Shown: positions 1 through 11,366 of the stretch, one piece after another
Layout of the letters: each line of letters opens with the position of its first letter
How positions within the stretch are numbered: position 1 is the stretch's first letter
From: Allomyces macrogynus ATCC 38327
Lineage: Eukaryota > Blastocladiomycota > Blastocladiomycetes > Blastocladiales > Blastocladiaceae
Length of the DNA stretch: 64,000 nucleotides
Assembly: GCA_000151295.1 (NCBI GenBank)
Contig: GG745332.1
Location: 766,359 to 830,358 of the forward strand
Reading direction: 5' to 3'
Made by a program: the position numbers and the translations under genes
The notes under the pieces: model-generated
Told to the model about the DNA's origin: nothing
What the model saw: the letters and a program-made list of their open reading frames with translations, nothing else
Database searches by the model: none

Positions 1-565
1 GACGACGAGGAGGAGGAGGACGAGGAGGACGAGGACGATGAGGGTACGGTGCCGAGTGGGGACGACACGGCGTCGGTCGCGCCGAGTGTGGCCGGCAGCA
101 GCGTGCGTGGGGCCACGGATATCGACACGTTCCCGCTCCGCCAGGCCGTGTGGAACTTTGTGGTATGTTGTTTGTGTTTTTGGTGGACAGTGGTCGGAGG
201 ATGGGCACGGACTGACTCGTCTTTTTTTGCGTTCCCAGCTGCGGTTGTTTGGCCAGCTGCACGACGACTACGACTATTCGCAGATCAACCACTTCGTCAA
301 CGTACGACTGCTGCTTTATTATGTCAAAATACTTTCTCTCGCTCATCTCCACGCATTTGTCGTCTCGTCACAGCGCCGTGTCAAGGCCTTCATCAAGAAA
401 GTCGCGTGCACGCCGCACCTCCTGACCTACCAGGACTGGACACGGATGGGTGTGCTTTTGCGCCCCGAGGAAAAGGCGCACCTCGTCGTACTCGTGTGCG
501 AGGCGCGCAGGCAGGCCGAGCTCGTGGCGGCGCTCAGCGCCATCGACAAGTACCTCGAGTCGTAG
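1..565 (+). CDS. SESN: Sestrin, C-terminal exons (5' truncated)
   Basis: This is the 3' end of a gene cut by the window edge. Exons are 1-162, 239-301 and 374-565, all phase 0, with introns GTATG..CAG and GTACG..CAG. The first exon carries a Glu/Asp-rich stretch, then a Ser/Ala linker and RQAVWNFV. The second encodes HDDYDYSQINHFVN and the last ends with EEKAHLVVLVCEARRQAEL. These match in order the C-terminal sestrin blocks RRAIWNYV, FDDYDYGEVN and SEKVHVNLLLLEAR. Sestrins are stress-inducible regulators of TORC1 that act through GATOR2; in animals the C-terminal domain is also the leucine-binding part. Whether this protein senses leucine cannot be judged from this part. The acidic insert just before the C-terminal block is unusual. 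The family call is fairly sure; the N-terminal redox domain lies outside the window. Confidence 0.8.
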   Translation, partial: TTRRRRTRRTRTMRVRCRVGTTRRRSRRVWPAAACVGPRISTRSRSARPCGTLWYVVCVFGGQWSEDGHGLTRLFLRSQLRLFGQLHDDYDYSQINHFVNVRLLLYYVKILSLAHLHAFVVSSQRRVKAFIKKVACTPHLLTYQDWTRMGVLLRPEEKAHLVVLVCEARRQAELVAALSAIDKYLES

Positions 566-1540
566 TGACGCATTTTTCTCGAATCCCGTTTGATATCGCG
601 CAACGCGTCCGGCTGCGGCTAGCCGCCGACGCAACACCTCCGCCGACGCGTTCACGAGCAGCCACCCGAACGATGGCATGCATGCACGCGCTTGCGCATC
701 TCCTTTCTCTTCTCGTTTCGACGACACTTCGCGCGCCCTTCAACTCAACCCGGTTGGCCGATTTGAATCGCGACGACGCTGTTCGCCCCCGCGCCCGCTG
801 CGTGTCGACCACCGAGCTCCAGTCCCCGTCTGGGACAAGTCTCTCGGTCCACCGCGTCCTGGTGCCGTTTATTTGCAACTTGGTCGTGTGTTTTGTTGGT
901 GATGTATTTGCACTCCCCTTTCCATTGCTTGACCCCGCCGCATTTTTTTTTCGTTTGCCCCAAAAGAGAAAAACAGTCGTGGACGTGATGAATTTTGCTT
1001 TGCCCTTCCCTCTCCACCCTCCCCCGCTCTGCGCGCTCGCCGTCAATCTACGTTTTGATTCCCACTTTTGCCGTATCCCCCCTCCTCCGAGCGTGCCTCT
1101 TCCTGCCTCTATTTCTTTGTTTTGCTCGTGATTGTTGGCTGCGTGTGCTGGTTGGTGTTCCGGTCGCTCGATTGTAGGATATCCGCCATGACGCGGAAAG
1201 AGCGACTCAAGGGAGAGAAAAATGAGAAAACAACGAGAAGAAATCCGAATGGAATCAATTTATTGATCATGTCGTCGTCGTTGCTGTCTTGGTTGCTCTT
1301 GAATGAGTCGGCAGGTTGAAATGACGCTGCCAGTCGAGAGAACAAACGAGAACGACCAAGAAAAAGCCGTAGATTTTGGCCATGCTGCTGCGATCAGCTC
1401 AAGTTCAAATTGACCAGCTCTCCTTCGCTGTTTACTGGAACACCGCAACCTCGACACCTCTCACCAACACGTCTGATCGCTCCCAGCGCGCTGCAACCCA
1501 CCGCACTTGGACCTCATCAGCACGACCAACACTCTCCACC
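566..1540. other. Intergenic, sestrin to ASCC2
   Basis: Roughly 1 kb between convincing coding regions, with pyrimidine-rich tracts around 900-1135. Open frames here lack conserved motifs and carry no codon bias like the neighbouring exons. It presumably holds the sestrin 3' UTR and the ASCC2 promoter and 5' UTR. No TATA box was recognised. Confidence 0.5.
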
Positions 1541-3876
1541 ATGGCCACCACTGTCGGCAAGGGCAAGGGCAAAGGAAAAGGCAAGGCCACCACCGCAGCC
1601 GTTACCGGGTCGCCAAGCACTCCGACCGACAAAGTCCCCAACCCGGCCTCTGTACCGATCACCGCGTGCCCGCCGTACCTGCCGCACACGCTGCACCACG
1701 TTCCCGTCGACATTCGCGACCGCGCGGCACACGTCACCCTGCACTCGCTCGCGCTCACGCTCAACCTCACCGACCACGACGACTTTGCCGTGCAGTCGCT
1801 CGCGCGCCACGCGCCTGAACTCGTCGAATCGTTTCTGCGGTTCCGCACCAAGCAGGACCGCAGCCAAGTCTCCCGCGCGCTCGATGCGGCTGTGATCGCG
1901 TGGTTCCGCCGACTGGCGGCCGCGGTGGCCGGGACCGCGCCGTTGGGTGGGCCCGTTGCGCATCTTGTCCACGACGTGTCGGTGCTCGCATTGCTGGACT
2001 TTTGCAAGTGGTATGGCCACACGCCGTCAGTCGCGAGGCCCGTGGTGGACGTGCTGTTCACGGTGCACAGCGAGTATTTGCACGATTTGGATGATGTGTT
2101 GAGGACGATCACGGCGCTCGTGTCCCGCGCGCTCCAGGGGGAGGACGACGAGGACCAGGCGGTGGTGCTTGCGCGATCTGTTGTGGATGGGCTCGGCGCG
2201 CTCGCACGGCTCGTGGCCATGTACCCGCACGCGGCGGAGATCGTGGACGCGGCGCTCGTCTTGGCCGTGGCAGCTTTGCACGATGCGGTTCCGGCAGCAC
2301 GGCCGATCCATATGCACAACGTGCCCGTGGAATTTGTGGTCGCGGTGATTCGCGCCAAGTATTTGGATGGCGAGTCGCCAGTCGTCGGACCGCTTGTGCA
2401 GATGCTCGAGGAGCTCTTGGATTCGGCGCAGGCGCGCGCGATGGCGGGCGCGACGCTGCTGGTCGTTGAGCTTGCCAAGGATGAGGGGTTGGTTGGCGAT
2501 TTGGACCGCGTGGCCAAGTCGGAGCCAAGGTACGCGCAGTGTGTGGTTTTGGTGCCTGCAACGAGCCCAGTGCTCACCATTTCTGATCTCTCCTGTAGTT
2601 TGTTCTCGGTCATGGCCCGGCTCAAGTCGTTCCAACCGCCACCGGCAGCAGCGACCCCGCCAGCCGCGACGACGCCACCGTCCTACGAGACCGCGGCCGT
2701 GCAAGACATCGAGCTCTCGCTCAAGGTCTCGCAAGTGCAGGACCTGTTCCCAGATATCCCTGCGACCCACATCACTAGCCTCCTCGCGCGGTTCAGTAAC
2801 AGCACCGAGGACCTGATCGACGCGCTGCTCACCGACGAGTCGTTGCGCGTCCCGCCGCCGCCGCCGGCAGAGGCGGCCAAACGCACTCCTGCCGCGCCCG
2901 CCGCGGTCTCGTCCCCCGAAGATGCCCGGCTGCAAGCCTCGATTCGTGCGCGCCTCGAAACCATGGACGAGTTGCGCACCGCGCAGCGCGTGCAGAGCAG
3001 CAAGTCTGCCAACAATATGCCTGAAGTCGATAAGGCCAAGATCCTCGCGCTGGCGGCGGCCATGGCCGCGGACGAGTACGATGACGAGTACGACGATACG
3101 TACGACTCGGTCGATGCGCCGGTTGCGGATGGGGATGAGAGTTCCGAAGTCTCGCTCCGGCCCGTGCGGAATGTGATGCGTGGTGGCGAGGTTGGTGGAG
3201 TGGCCGACCCGGCGCACCCGCACGAGGAAGTCCTGTTCCGCGCGTTCACGACGAACCCAGCGGTACTGGAACGTGCGGGGAAGAAGGATCCGGCGCGGGC
3301 GGCATTGCGGAGTAAGACGGGGTTGACAGATCAGCAGATTGAAGGGTGGGCGGTGATGCTCAAGCGCGATGTACGTGGACGTCGATATCTTTCGACAGGA
3401 AGCGACGTAGAACTGACCCTTGATTCTGTTTCTCTTCCTAGCCGCGCCGCGTGCGCCAACTCGAAGCACGCTACTCCGCGTTCCACGGCAACCGCGCACC
3501 TGCAGGACCCACCGACGGCGCTGCAGCAGCTGCTGAATCCAGTCCCCGCACCCAAGACCCGAACGGTCGCGACGCGTTGCCCGCGCATCGTGGCGGGCAC
3601 AGCAGTGGCACGCGCGGCGGTGGCGGCCGAGGTGGACGTGGTGGCGGTCGTGGCGGCGCACACTCTGGCACAACTGATGGTACCGGTGCCGGACGTGGTG
3701 GCGGTCGCGCAGGCGACGGTGCCGGCCGCGGTGGCGCACGCGGGGGTGGCCGTGGTGCTGCCAATGCGGGTGAAGGTGCTGGACGCGGCGGTGGCCGTGG
3801 TCGTGGCGGGTCGTCGCGGAATATGCGACGTGAGGGGCATTTCAAGAAAATGGCCCAGAATAATGCGCTCGCATGA
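1541..3876 (+). CDS. ASCC2: ASCC2/Cue3-like CUE-domain protein with RGG tail
   Basis: Exons are 1541-2529, 2599-3370 and 3442-3876 (731 aa); both introns start GTACG and phases agree. The ATG at 1541 has a good context (caccATGgcc) and begins a Lys/Gly-rich leader. A helical region follows, then a CUE ubiquitin-binding domain near residues 375-412 (VQDLFPDIPATHITSLLARF). A block then reads LFRAFTTNPAVLERAGKKD and QQIEGWAVMLKRDPRR, typical of ASCC2/Cue3 after the CUE domain. In yeast and human this protein is part of the ribosome quality-control trigger complex (RQT/ASC-1), binds K63-linked ubiquitin on stalled ribosomes, and in human also acts in alkylation repair with ASCC3. The last exon is an RGG-rich tail of about 100 residues, longer and more repetitive than I expect for the family and suggestive of RNA binding. 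Confidence 0.85.
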
Positions 3877-4887
3877 CCTGAAGACGGCGCGGGAATATAT
3901 TTAGCACAGGGCTGGATCATGGCAGCGATCAGCGTTTACTTGCCTACAGGCGCGGATGCGATGCGACGCGTGTTCGACGCACCGTCGAGGGAGCTGTTGC
4001 TGTCCTTCTTCCCCCGCACGCCACGCCGGCACGTCCAAAGTCGACTCACGTCGAACGGGTCGCAAACGGGTCGCAACTCTCGCGCGTGTTGACCAGGGCG
4101 CCATCGCGCAGATGTCATGAAGACGGACCGGCACAACGGCCGAGCCTGCCCGACACGACACACCACGTTTTCGATCAAAAATCGGCCGCCGCCCACCAAC
4201 CGAAACATCCCTTCCTCAACGTTCACCACAACATCGTCTCCTGCAGCAAAGACACCAAAAACAAATCAAACCAACCGCTCCGGATGACTTGCTGCAAAAA
4301 TGCCAGACACGTTTCCAGTTTATGAAACAGACTTGTGTTGTTCAGGCTCCCGAACAACGGCTTATGCCCATCTCGCCCATGACCGAACGCACACGTTGAG
4401 CGGATGTTGGCGGCGTCGCCACAGACGACACCATGATGAACCACGTGCATCAGTGTGTGGCGAGTATGGTTGAGACATGCTCAGCGTCTGCAACTTTTGC
4501 AACGGTGGTCCGGAAGGCTGTTTTCGTGACCAGGAAACCAAGACTACAGCAAGCGTCCTGATCAACCACGTGTTGTTGCGTTGGCGTTGATCGTTCCCGA
4601 CCAAAGCGCGTCGACGCGCGACGCGTCGCGTCGCCAGTCCACGCCATGTGCGGTCCGACTGGCCAGCGTGGTTGCGGCTGCCCATGGGCATGGCGGTCCT
4701 CTTGGGCGAGCATGCGCGGCAAGCACATGCCAAAGTCGGATCGGACCGTTGCAGGCCGATCCGTCTCCGCCGCCACGAGGAGAACTCGATAATCGCGATG
4801 CAGCTGCAGCTGCCCGAGCCCCGCTTGGGTCTGTGCCACGACGGCGACGAGCACGTTCACGCGCGTGCACGACGACGACGAATTCCG
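3877..4887. other. Intergenic, ASCC2 to alkaline phosphatase
   Basis: About 1 kb without a recognisable gene on either strand. Short frames at 4450-4860 (minus) and 4581-4944 (plus) show no conserved motif. The 3' part runs into the TATA-containing promoter of the alkaline phosphatase gene. Confidence 0.5.
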
Positions 4888-4894
4888 TATAAAG
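4888..4894 (+). promoter_or_regulatory. TATA box of alkaline phosphatase gene
   Basis: TATAAAG stands 77 nt before the ATG at 4965, followed by a pyrimidine-rich stretch suitable for transcription start. Its position fits a core promoter; few other genes in the window show such an element. Confidence 0.55.
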
Positions 4895-4964
4895 CCCGTG
4901 CTCTCCCCCGCCCAGCTCCAGTGCAGTCAGTCGCGACTCCCTGATCCCTCGATAGACACGCACC

Positions 4965-6845
4965 ATGGCGCGCCGCAACCGTAACCGCTCCTCGACCAAG
5001 GTCCTGCTCCTGCTCGCGCTCGTCGCTGCCGTCACGGCGCAGACCTACGGGTCCTATGAGCAGCCGGGTGACAACACGAACCCGGGCAACGGCGGCACCA
5101 ACCCGGGCACCCCCTCGAACCCGGGCAACGGCGGCACGACGCCCGGTAACTGCCCGACGTGCCCGCCCGGCGGCAAGCCCGGCCAAGTATGCGAGGACCC
5201 GTTGACCGAGCACCATCCCGGATCCAAGCAACTCGGCACCTGGCCCGAGTACAAGGGCGCGAACCAGAAGACGCGCGACGGGTGCCGCCCCAAGAAGAAC
5301 TTCATTTTCATGGTGTCTGACGGGTTCGGCACCGCGTCGGAAACGATCGCGCGGGAGTTCTACCAGTACAAGCAATTGGGCACCAACGAGGCTGCGCTTG
5401 CCGACGTTGACTCGATTTTGCCGCTCGATACATTGTTGGTCGGTGCCGTGCGCACAAAGTCGTCGGATTCGTGGATCACGGACTCGGCGTCGGCGGCGAC
5501 GGCCTACTCGTGCGGGATCAAGACGTTCAATGCCGGGATTGGCGTGGACCCGAAGAACCGCCCGTGCGCGACGGTGCTCGAGGCGGCCAAGGCGGCTGGG
5601 TACACGACCGCGCTTGTCGCCACGTCGCGCATCACGCACGCGACCCCTGCGGGCTGGTCGGCGCACGTTGTCGAGCGCGACTGGGAGGATATCATTGGTA
5701 CGTTTCCACCACTACTCTGCACCGGTTTGCGTCGGTTTTGTGATCCATTTTCTCACTAAAATCGTTTGTGTTTCGGAATAGCCGCGCAGCAGATCGGCGA
5801 CAACGTGCTCGGCCGGTCGGTCGACCTCATGTTTGGCGGCGGCCGCAAGTTCTTCATCCCCAAGTCCAAGTCCGGCTCGGGCCGCAACGACGAGCGCGAC
5901 CTGTTTGTCGAGGCCAAGGAAAAGTATGGGTGGAAGTCGATTGTGCAGTCGCGTGCCGACTTCCTCAAGCTGACGGGCACCAAGGCTGATTTGCCCGCCA
6001 TGGGCATCTTTGCCTCGTCGCACATGGCCTACACGATCGACCGCAACGCCACGGCCGAGCCGTCGCTGGCCGAAATGACGCACACGGCGCTGTCGACGCT
6101 CGCTGACGCCACGTCCGACTGCGACTCGCCCGGCTTCTTTATCATGATTGAAGGGTCGCGGATTGACCATGCGGGGCACACAAACGATGTTGCCGCGCAC
6201 GTGCACGACATTCTCGCCTACCAGGAGGCCGTCTCGATTGTCAAGTCCTTCACCAAGAACAACCCGGGCACGGTCGCGCTGTCCGTCTCGGACCACGAGA
6301 CGGGCGGTGTCACGGTCGCCTCGCAGCCGGACCTGACCAAGGACTCGGGCTCGTTCTATAAGTGGAACCCGTGGATTCTCGACGGCGTCAAGGCCTCGAT
6401 CGAGTCGTTCGACACGACCGTTGCCAAGTATAACGGTACCGACTTCAAGGGGTTCATCACCAAGCTGCTGGCCGACAAGCAGGGCATCAATGACTTGACC
6501 GACGCCGAGATCCAACTGCTCGCCAAGGCCGTCAATGACCAGCAGAAAAAGACCTACCCGGGCACCGACCAGGTCGATTGGGCGCTGTCGACGCTGATTG
6601 CCAAGCGCGCGCTCGTCGGGTTCACGACGCACGGGCACACGGGCATGGACGTGAACTTGTACGCGATCAACGCGCCGGGTCTCCGTGGCAACATGGATAA
6701 CACGCAGCTCGCGCACTACTCGGCCGAGTACCTGGGCGTCACGGACGTGCAGAAGAAGCTCAACGAGCGCGTCGCGCGCCAGAAGGTGACGCTGCGCAAG
6801 CGCGGCGAGTTTGTGAACGAGGAGGTCAAGCACCACAAGCACTAA
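4965..6845 (+). CDS. Secreted/vacuolar alkaline phosphatase (PhoA family)
   Basis: Exons are 4965-5697 and 5782-6845 (598 aa), with a GTACG..TAG intron in phase 1. A basic start plus hydrophobic core (LLLLALVAAVTAQ) is a signal peptide or signal anchor. It is followed by an Asn/Pro/Gly repeat linker (residues ~35-75) and a Cys pair. Catalytic elements are all present: metal-binding Asp in FIFMVSDGFG, the nucleophile in TDSASAATAY (Asp173-Ser174), IEGSRIDHAGH, SDHETGG and TTHGHTG. The enzyme hydrolyses phosphate monoesters using two Zn and one Mg, so it should act in the secretory pathway, vacuole or outside the cell. The C-terminus is His/Lys-rich (HHKH). The Gly/Pro linker separates the catalytic domain from the membrane or wall side. 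The family call is certain; the exact compartment is inferred. Confidence 0.93.
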
Positions 6846-7339
6846 ACTTGGTGGGTGGGTACATGGGATGTGTTGGACGCGCTCGGGTTAGCGCGGCTGA
6901 TGGAGAGCTCGGGAGGGCAGTTTTGTATGTTGAATAGAGAGCAACCATTTGGATGAATCTGCTGACATTGATTGCTTTGCGTCGCTTCGGCATGATCAGA
7001 GGCAAGACGCGTCGTGAAGTGATCAGATCACTCCAACGTTTTGACAAAACGGGCGCTGCACGGCGAAGATTTCAGTTCATCGCGGCCCGCCAAGACTCTC
7101 CACCTTGGCGAATGTTCCAAGGCTGGGTGGTTGGAGAGCGAGTCGAAGTGAGAGCGTCATGGCAGGTTGCTGCGTCGTTCGTCAGTCTCTTGAGCTTCTT
7201 GATCAAATCCGTTGCCGACGTGCAAGCTCAGCAAGCAGTCGGCAACTCCTTGCAAAACGTCACCACCGTTGAGAACGTCAACTTGCTGCACTGTTCAGCC
7301 TATTTGCAACCATTGAACTCATATCCGCCGCGTCAGAAC
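6846..7339. other. Intergenic, phosphatase to carboxypeptidase
   Basis: An open frame (from 6953) runs into the carboxypeptidase start without a stop, but its residues show no conserved motif and it precedes the signal-peptide-like segment. I read this stretch as 3' and 5' untranslated sequence. Confidence 0.45.
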
Positions 7340-10300
7340 ATGGATCAGCAGCAACGACCACGTCCGCGGCGCGGACCGACGCGTCAACGATACCGCCAAC
7401 CAGTCTCCGCATCCACCTGGCTGACCGCAGCTCTCGTTTGCGCGCTCGTGGCCGTGCAACTCGGATCGGCGCAGACTGGGGTTGTGGCTGTTGCCGAGGC
7501 CCAATCCATTGGCCAACGCAGCGGTACTATTTTGGACGTTCAGACTCCCAACGAGCCGCAGCGTGTCGACGAAGTGGAGCGCACGCGTTGCGGCCGGTTT
7601 TATCGTCAACTCACGCGAAGCGCGCGATCCGCTTGTGTGCGCGTGTAGCGGCCGACTTCTTTATTCGCGACCTGCCCGGATTTCCCGAAACGGCCGACAC
7701 CAAGCAATTCGCCGGGTTCGCGTCCGCTCCGCACTCTCTTTTTGATGAACGATTGACTCACGTTGGCACCTGCTCATCAACTAGACATATCATCGCCAAC
7801 GAAAAGGACGTCAAGCCTGACAAACGCATCTTTTTCTGGCTCGTGGAAAAGGAGAGGCAAGCGTTGCCGGTGGACAAGACGGTACGAACGCGCGCGAGCC
7901 TGGAAATTGTGCTGATTTCGCGGTTCACGCTAACGAGTGCGACTCACGCCGATTGACAGATTATTTGGCTCAATGGAGGTGCGCTTGCACTGTTTGTTTT
8001 TTCGTGCCAAGGATCTGATACCTGACGCACATCTCGCTCTAACGCTAGGACCCGGATGGTACGCGACGGCTTGGTAACGTGAGCGCACGCGTCTCGAGCG
8101 CCGAGCTAATGATGCAACTCGGCACGCGAATGCGGTGATTGTAGCTCAAGGTGCATTGCTCGATGCAGGATGGCGTTCTTTTGGGGCGTCGTTGACCAAA
8201 AAACTTCGTCGACCCACAGTATCGAAGGAATGCTGCTTGAAAACGGTCCGTTCCTGGTGGAGAGCGACGGGTCCTTGACCAAGAACGCGCACAGCTGGCA
8301 CAAGCACGCCAACGTGCTCTACGGTGCGCTCCCGGTTATCGTTACAGTGTTTTGGTCGGCCTGCTGACGCCTGGCTTCACGTAGTGGACCAGCCGGCAGG
8401 AACAGGGTTCAGCACCGGGTCCAAGGCAACGAACCAAAAGGAGGTGCGTTCCACCGCGAAATTGTCACTTGTCAATGGCATTGCAGACATGCTGGTGCTC
8501 ACTGATTTACATTCTCGGTACTCCACCAGATTGCAGCCGACTTTGTCCTGTTCTTGAAGGGGTTCTTTGACGTGTTTCCGCAGCTGCAGTCGTCGCACGT
8601 TCGTACCATCTCCCTGCTCGATTGTTTGCGTTGAATTGGCCCGTTTGATCTGACTGACCAACTGCTCTCCCGCCTCATATTCTAGCTGTACGCGCTCGCT
8701 CAGTTCGTGACCTCGGCGACGTACCGCATCTCACGCTACATGTCCTTACTCCAGGTACCTCGCCGGCGAGTCGTACGCAGGCACGTACATCCCATACATT
8801 GCCGCGACAATTCTCGAGCGGAACCAGCGCACGAATGCGACCGTGACGGCGACCGCAGCAACTGTGCCGTGGCGCCTCGACGGCCTCTTGATCGGCAATG
8901 GGTGGATGGACTCGGTCGCACAATACCGGTCCTACATTGACTTTGCCGTGCAGCGCGGGCTACTGTCGGGTTCTTTCCTGGTGCGTCGCCCGCCTCCCTC
9001 GCCGTCCGACTTCGACGCCCTCACCCAATGCAAGCGATGTAGAGCGCGGCCGAGCTCAAGTGGGACTCGTGCAAGCGCGACCTGGCCGCGCTGGGCAACC
9101 CGGTACGCGCCGACGCGTGCGAACTGATTTCCGAGCAGGTCATGAGCCAGTCGCGCGACGGCGGGCAAATGTGCATTAATGCGTATGATATCCGGCTGCG
9201 CGATCACGGACCCGAGGATAATTGCGGCGCCGCGTGGCCGCCGACGTTGCCGGGAACGTACAAGTTTCTTCGGGTACGTGAGGCCGTTTTGAAAGGGTGG
9301 GGAAATCGACTAACGTGTGTGGCGACAAGTAGACGCCGGCAATTGTCGATTTCATTCACGCCAAGGGGGCGGGTGGGGCGGGATCGAGCGCGTGGGTCGA
9401 GTGCGCGTCAGACGTTTACAGCGCGTTGCAGTATGACATGTCGGCAAGTGCCGTGACGGTTCGTTTTGCGGCATTCTTTCTACCCTCGGATCGATGGTGC
9501 CTCTTGACTGACCCCGCGTCACTCGATAAAATAGCTCCTGCCGGCATTGCTTAAGCACGTGCGCGTCTACCTGTACAGCGGCGACCAAGACTACATTTGC
9601 AATCATTTGGGCACGGAACGGATGGTCGACCGGCTCGAGTGGAACGGGCACGTCGGGTGGCCTGTGGCCGGTCTCGAAACGCGCAAGGTGGCGGTGCAAG
9701 GGCGTGTGTTTGGGCAGCGACAGCAGGCCGACAACTTGACGTATGTGCGCGTATTCAATGCGTCGCACATGGTCCCGATCAATGAGCCGGCCGGGATGCT
9801 CGCGCTCGTGCATGATTTGCTGCGGGTGGAGGCGTTGGCGGATGCGGTACGCTCGTTGTGTGCTTGATTGGGTGGTGCGAGAGGGCGGAGTCGTCTGATT
9901 TCACGGTGATGGCAACGATAGATCATGACGAGTCCGACCGACACGGTCACGCCGGATCCAAGCAGCGGTAGCACCGAGTCCACCTTTGGTGCTGGCTTGT
10001 ACGTTCTGCACGCCCCCCTGACGCCACTGTCCTCCATCACCGCATTGTTCCTGATTTTCTGGTTGTTGTTATTCTACGACACGCATCTAGCATCCCCGGT
10101 CTCGCCACGGGTCTCGCACTGTCCGCCCTCGGCGCCGTCACCATCGCCCTGATCCGGCGCAAGATGCCCTGGCTGTGGCACCGCGTCGGCGTGACCGGGC
10201 GACGCGTCCGCGCGCGCGGCCTCGCGGGCATGTCGGGAAAGACCAAGTGGAGTGGCGATGCCATGGCGGTTCCCGTGCTCGACGCTGGAGCGCAAAGTGA

Positions 10301-10514
10301 TGGCGGATCCGAGTACGGGCTCGACGATGCGGACGAGGAGACAGGCGTCCTGTTTGAGGTGGGGAGCACCGCGAGCCCGACGCTCCACCCGGACGGCGGC
10401 GCCGGTGATGCCACGGAGCTGGTGCCGCTGGCGGTGGGGCGCGCGGGGGCTGGCAGCAGCGGCGGCGGCAGCGGCAGCGGCGGAACGTCGGCGCCGATCG
10501 GGTGGGGCCGGTAG
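7340..10514 (+). CDS. KEX1: KEX1-like serine carboxypeptidase, 16 exons
   Basis: Exons: 7340-7523, 7649-7715, 7785-7881, 7960-7978, 8049-8058, 8145-8150, 8220-8323, 8385-8443, 8530-8598, 8686-8702, 8755-8980, 9043-9273, 9333-9458, 9535-9846, 9922-9998, 10091-10514 (675 aa, all phases agree). The product has a basic N-terminus with a signal segment ([14 protein letters not shown]), then DFFIRDLPG and IIWLNGGPGCSS spread over five exons, [11 protein letters not shown], the nucleophile motif [11 protein letters not shown] (Ser217), LLIGNGWMD, the Asp motif SGDQDYICN and the His motif [11 protein letters not shown] (~His483). The last exon gives a TM segment ([19 protein letters not shown]) and an acidic cytosolic tail. 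This is the topology of Golgi Kex1, which trims C-terminal Lys/Arg after Kex2 cleavage. The 10-nt and 6-nt exons are unusual. The first exon junction (7523/7649) is the least certain. Confidence 0.88.
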
Positions 10515-10565
10515 GGGCCAGACACGGGGGCTGGGGCGCTGGAGCAACGGGGCGGCATGGGGGGC

Positions 10566-10584
10566 GGGGGGGGGGGGGGGGGGG
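10566..10584. repeat. Poly-G run
   Basis: About 19 consecutive G residues just downstream of the carboxypeptidase stop. It is likely length-polymorphic and prone to sequencing error. Confidence 0.9.
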
Positions 10585-10960
10585 AGTACATGTGGATAGA
10601 ACATGAGTCGTTCATTTGCGACGCAGGGCGGCGTAGCGGGCAAAGTGGAGCTTGGCCAGACTGGCAGGGAAGGGGTGGGAGACGGACGGGGGAGACGTGG
10701 TTGGCTTTCTGATGCAGCGGAGCGAGCCGCCGGCGCGTCTCCCGGAGTCACGTGCGGCGTGCAGCAGGCGGGGCTTGCCGGCGCCCACGCCAGCGCTCGC
10801 ATGCGCACGCCAACGCGGAGCGTTGCTCTCCCCCTGCTCGCAACAAAGCGCGTTTTGTGCCTTGACCTTGCGGTCGCGCGGTCGCTCTCGCTCTCTCTCC
10901 CCACACTCCGCCCAAGTCGTCCTCCACAGGCACCTCTCATCGCTTCGCTCGCCGCGCTCC

Positions 10961-10962
<2 letters not shown>

Positions 10963-10994
<32 letters not shown>

Positions 10995-11003
10995 CTCTCT
11001 CTC
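10963..11003. repeat. (CT)n microsatellite
   Basis: Nearly perfect CT dinucleotide repeat with one interrupting CG, inside a wider pyrimidine tract 5' of the next gene. Confidence 0.9.
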
Positions 11004-11366
11004 CCGCGCGCCGCTCTCGCTTCTCGGCTCGCCTTCAACCCCCCGCTCCGCCCCCGACCACGCAAGCCATCGCTGCCGTGGATCCTAGCTCCCGCTGTGA
11101 CGCAGCCCCAGCCCACCGCTCTTCTCCTCACTCGCCCGCGCTCCGCCAAGAACCCCCACTCTGTTCTTCTCGCTCGCTCGCTCTCCGCTCTCGTGTCCGA
11201 CTAGTCGACGTGTGCTGCCCTTTGCCGCCTCAGCGCGACCTTCCGAGCCGAGCGACACTACCGCCCCCGTGCTGTGCCCCGAGCGCCCCGAAAATGCCAT
11301 TGGCCCACACGCATCTTTCCTCGACTTATTCGACCGCCGCTCTTGACTGGTTACGGTATCGCCCCC

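Larger units (their letters stand above)
10515..11366. other. Intergenic with pyrimidine-rich 5' region
   Basis: Holds the poly-G run and a long CT-rich tract, then a pyrimidine-rich stretch up to the ATG of the next gene. Open frames here are low-complexity by-products of these repeats. It probably contains the promoter and 5' UTR of the acidic protein gene. Confidence 0.5.

Noticed and set aside
2027..3739. 570-aa minus-strand open frame
   Set aside because: Arg/His-rich antisense shadow of ASCC2 that even crosses its two introns.
6953..7339. Longer N-terminus for the carboxypeptidase
   Set aside because: The open frame extends upstream, but it places the signal segment in the middle of the protein and shows no conserved motif.
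10074..10940. 288-aa minus-strand open frame
   Set aside because: It runs across the poly-G run and the end of the carboxypeptidase; composition is a by-product of the repeats.
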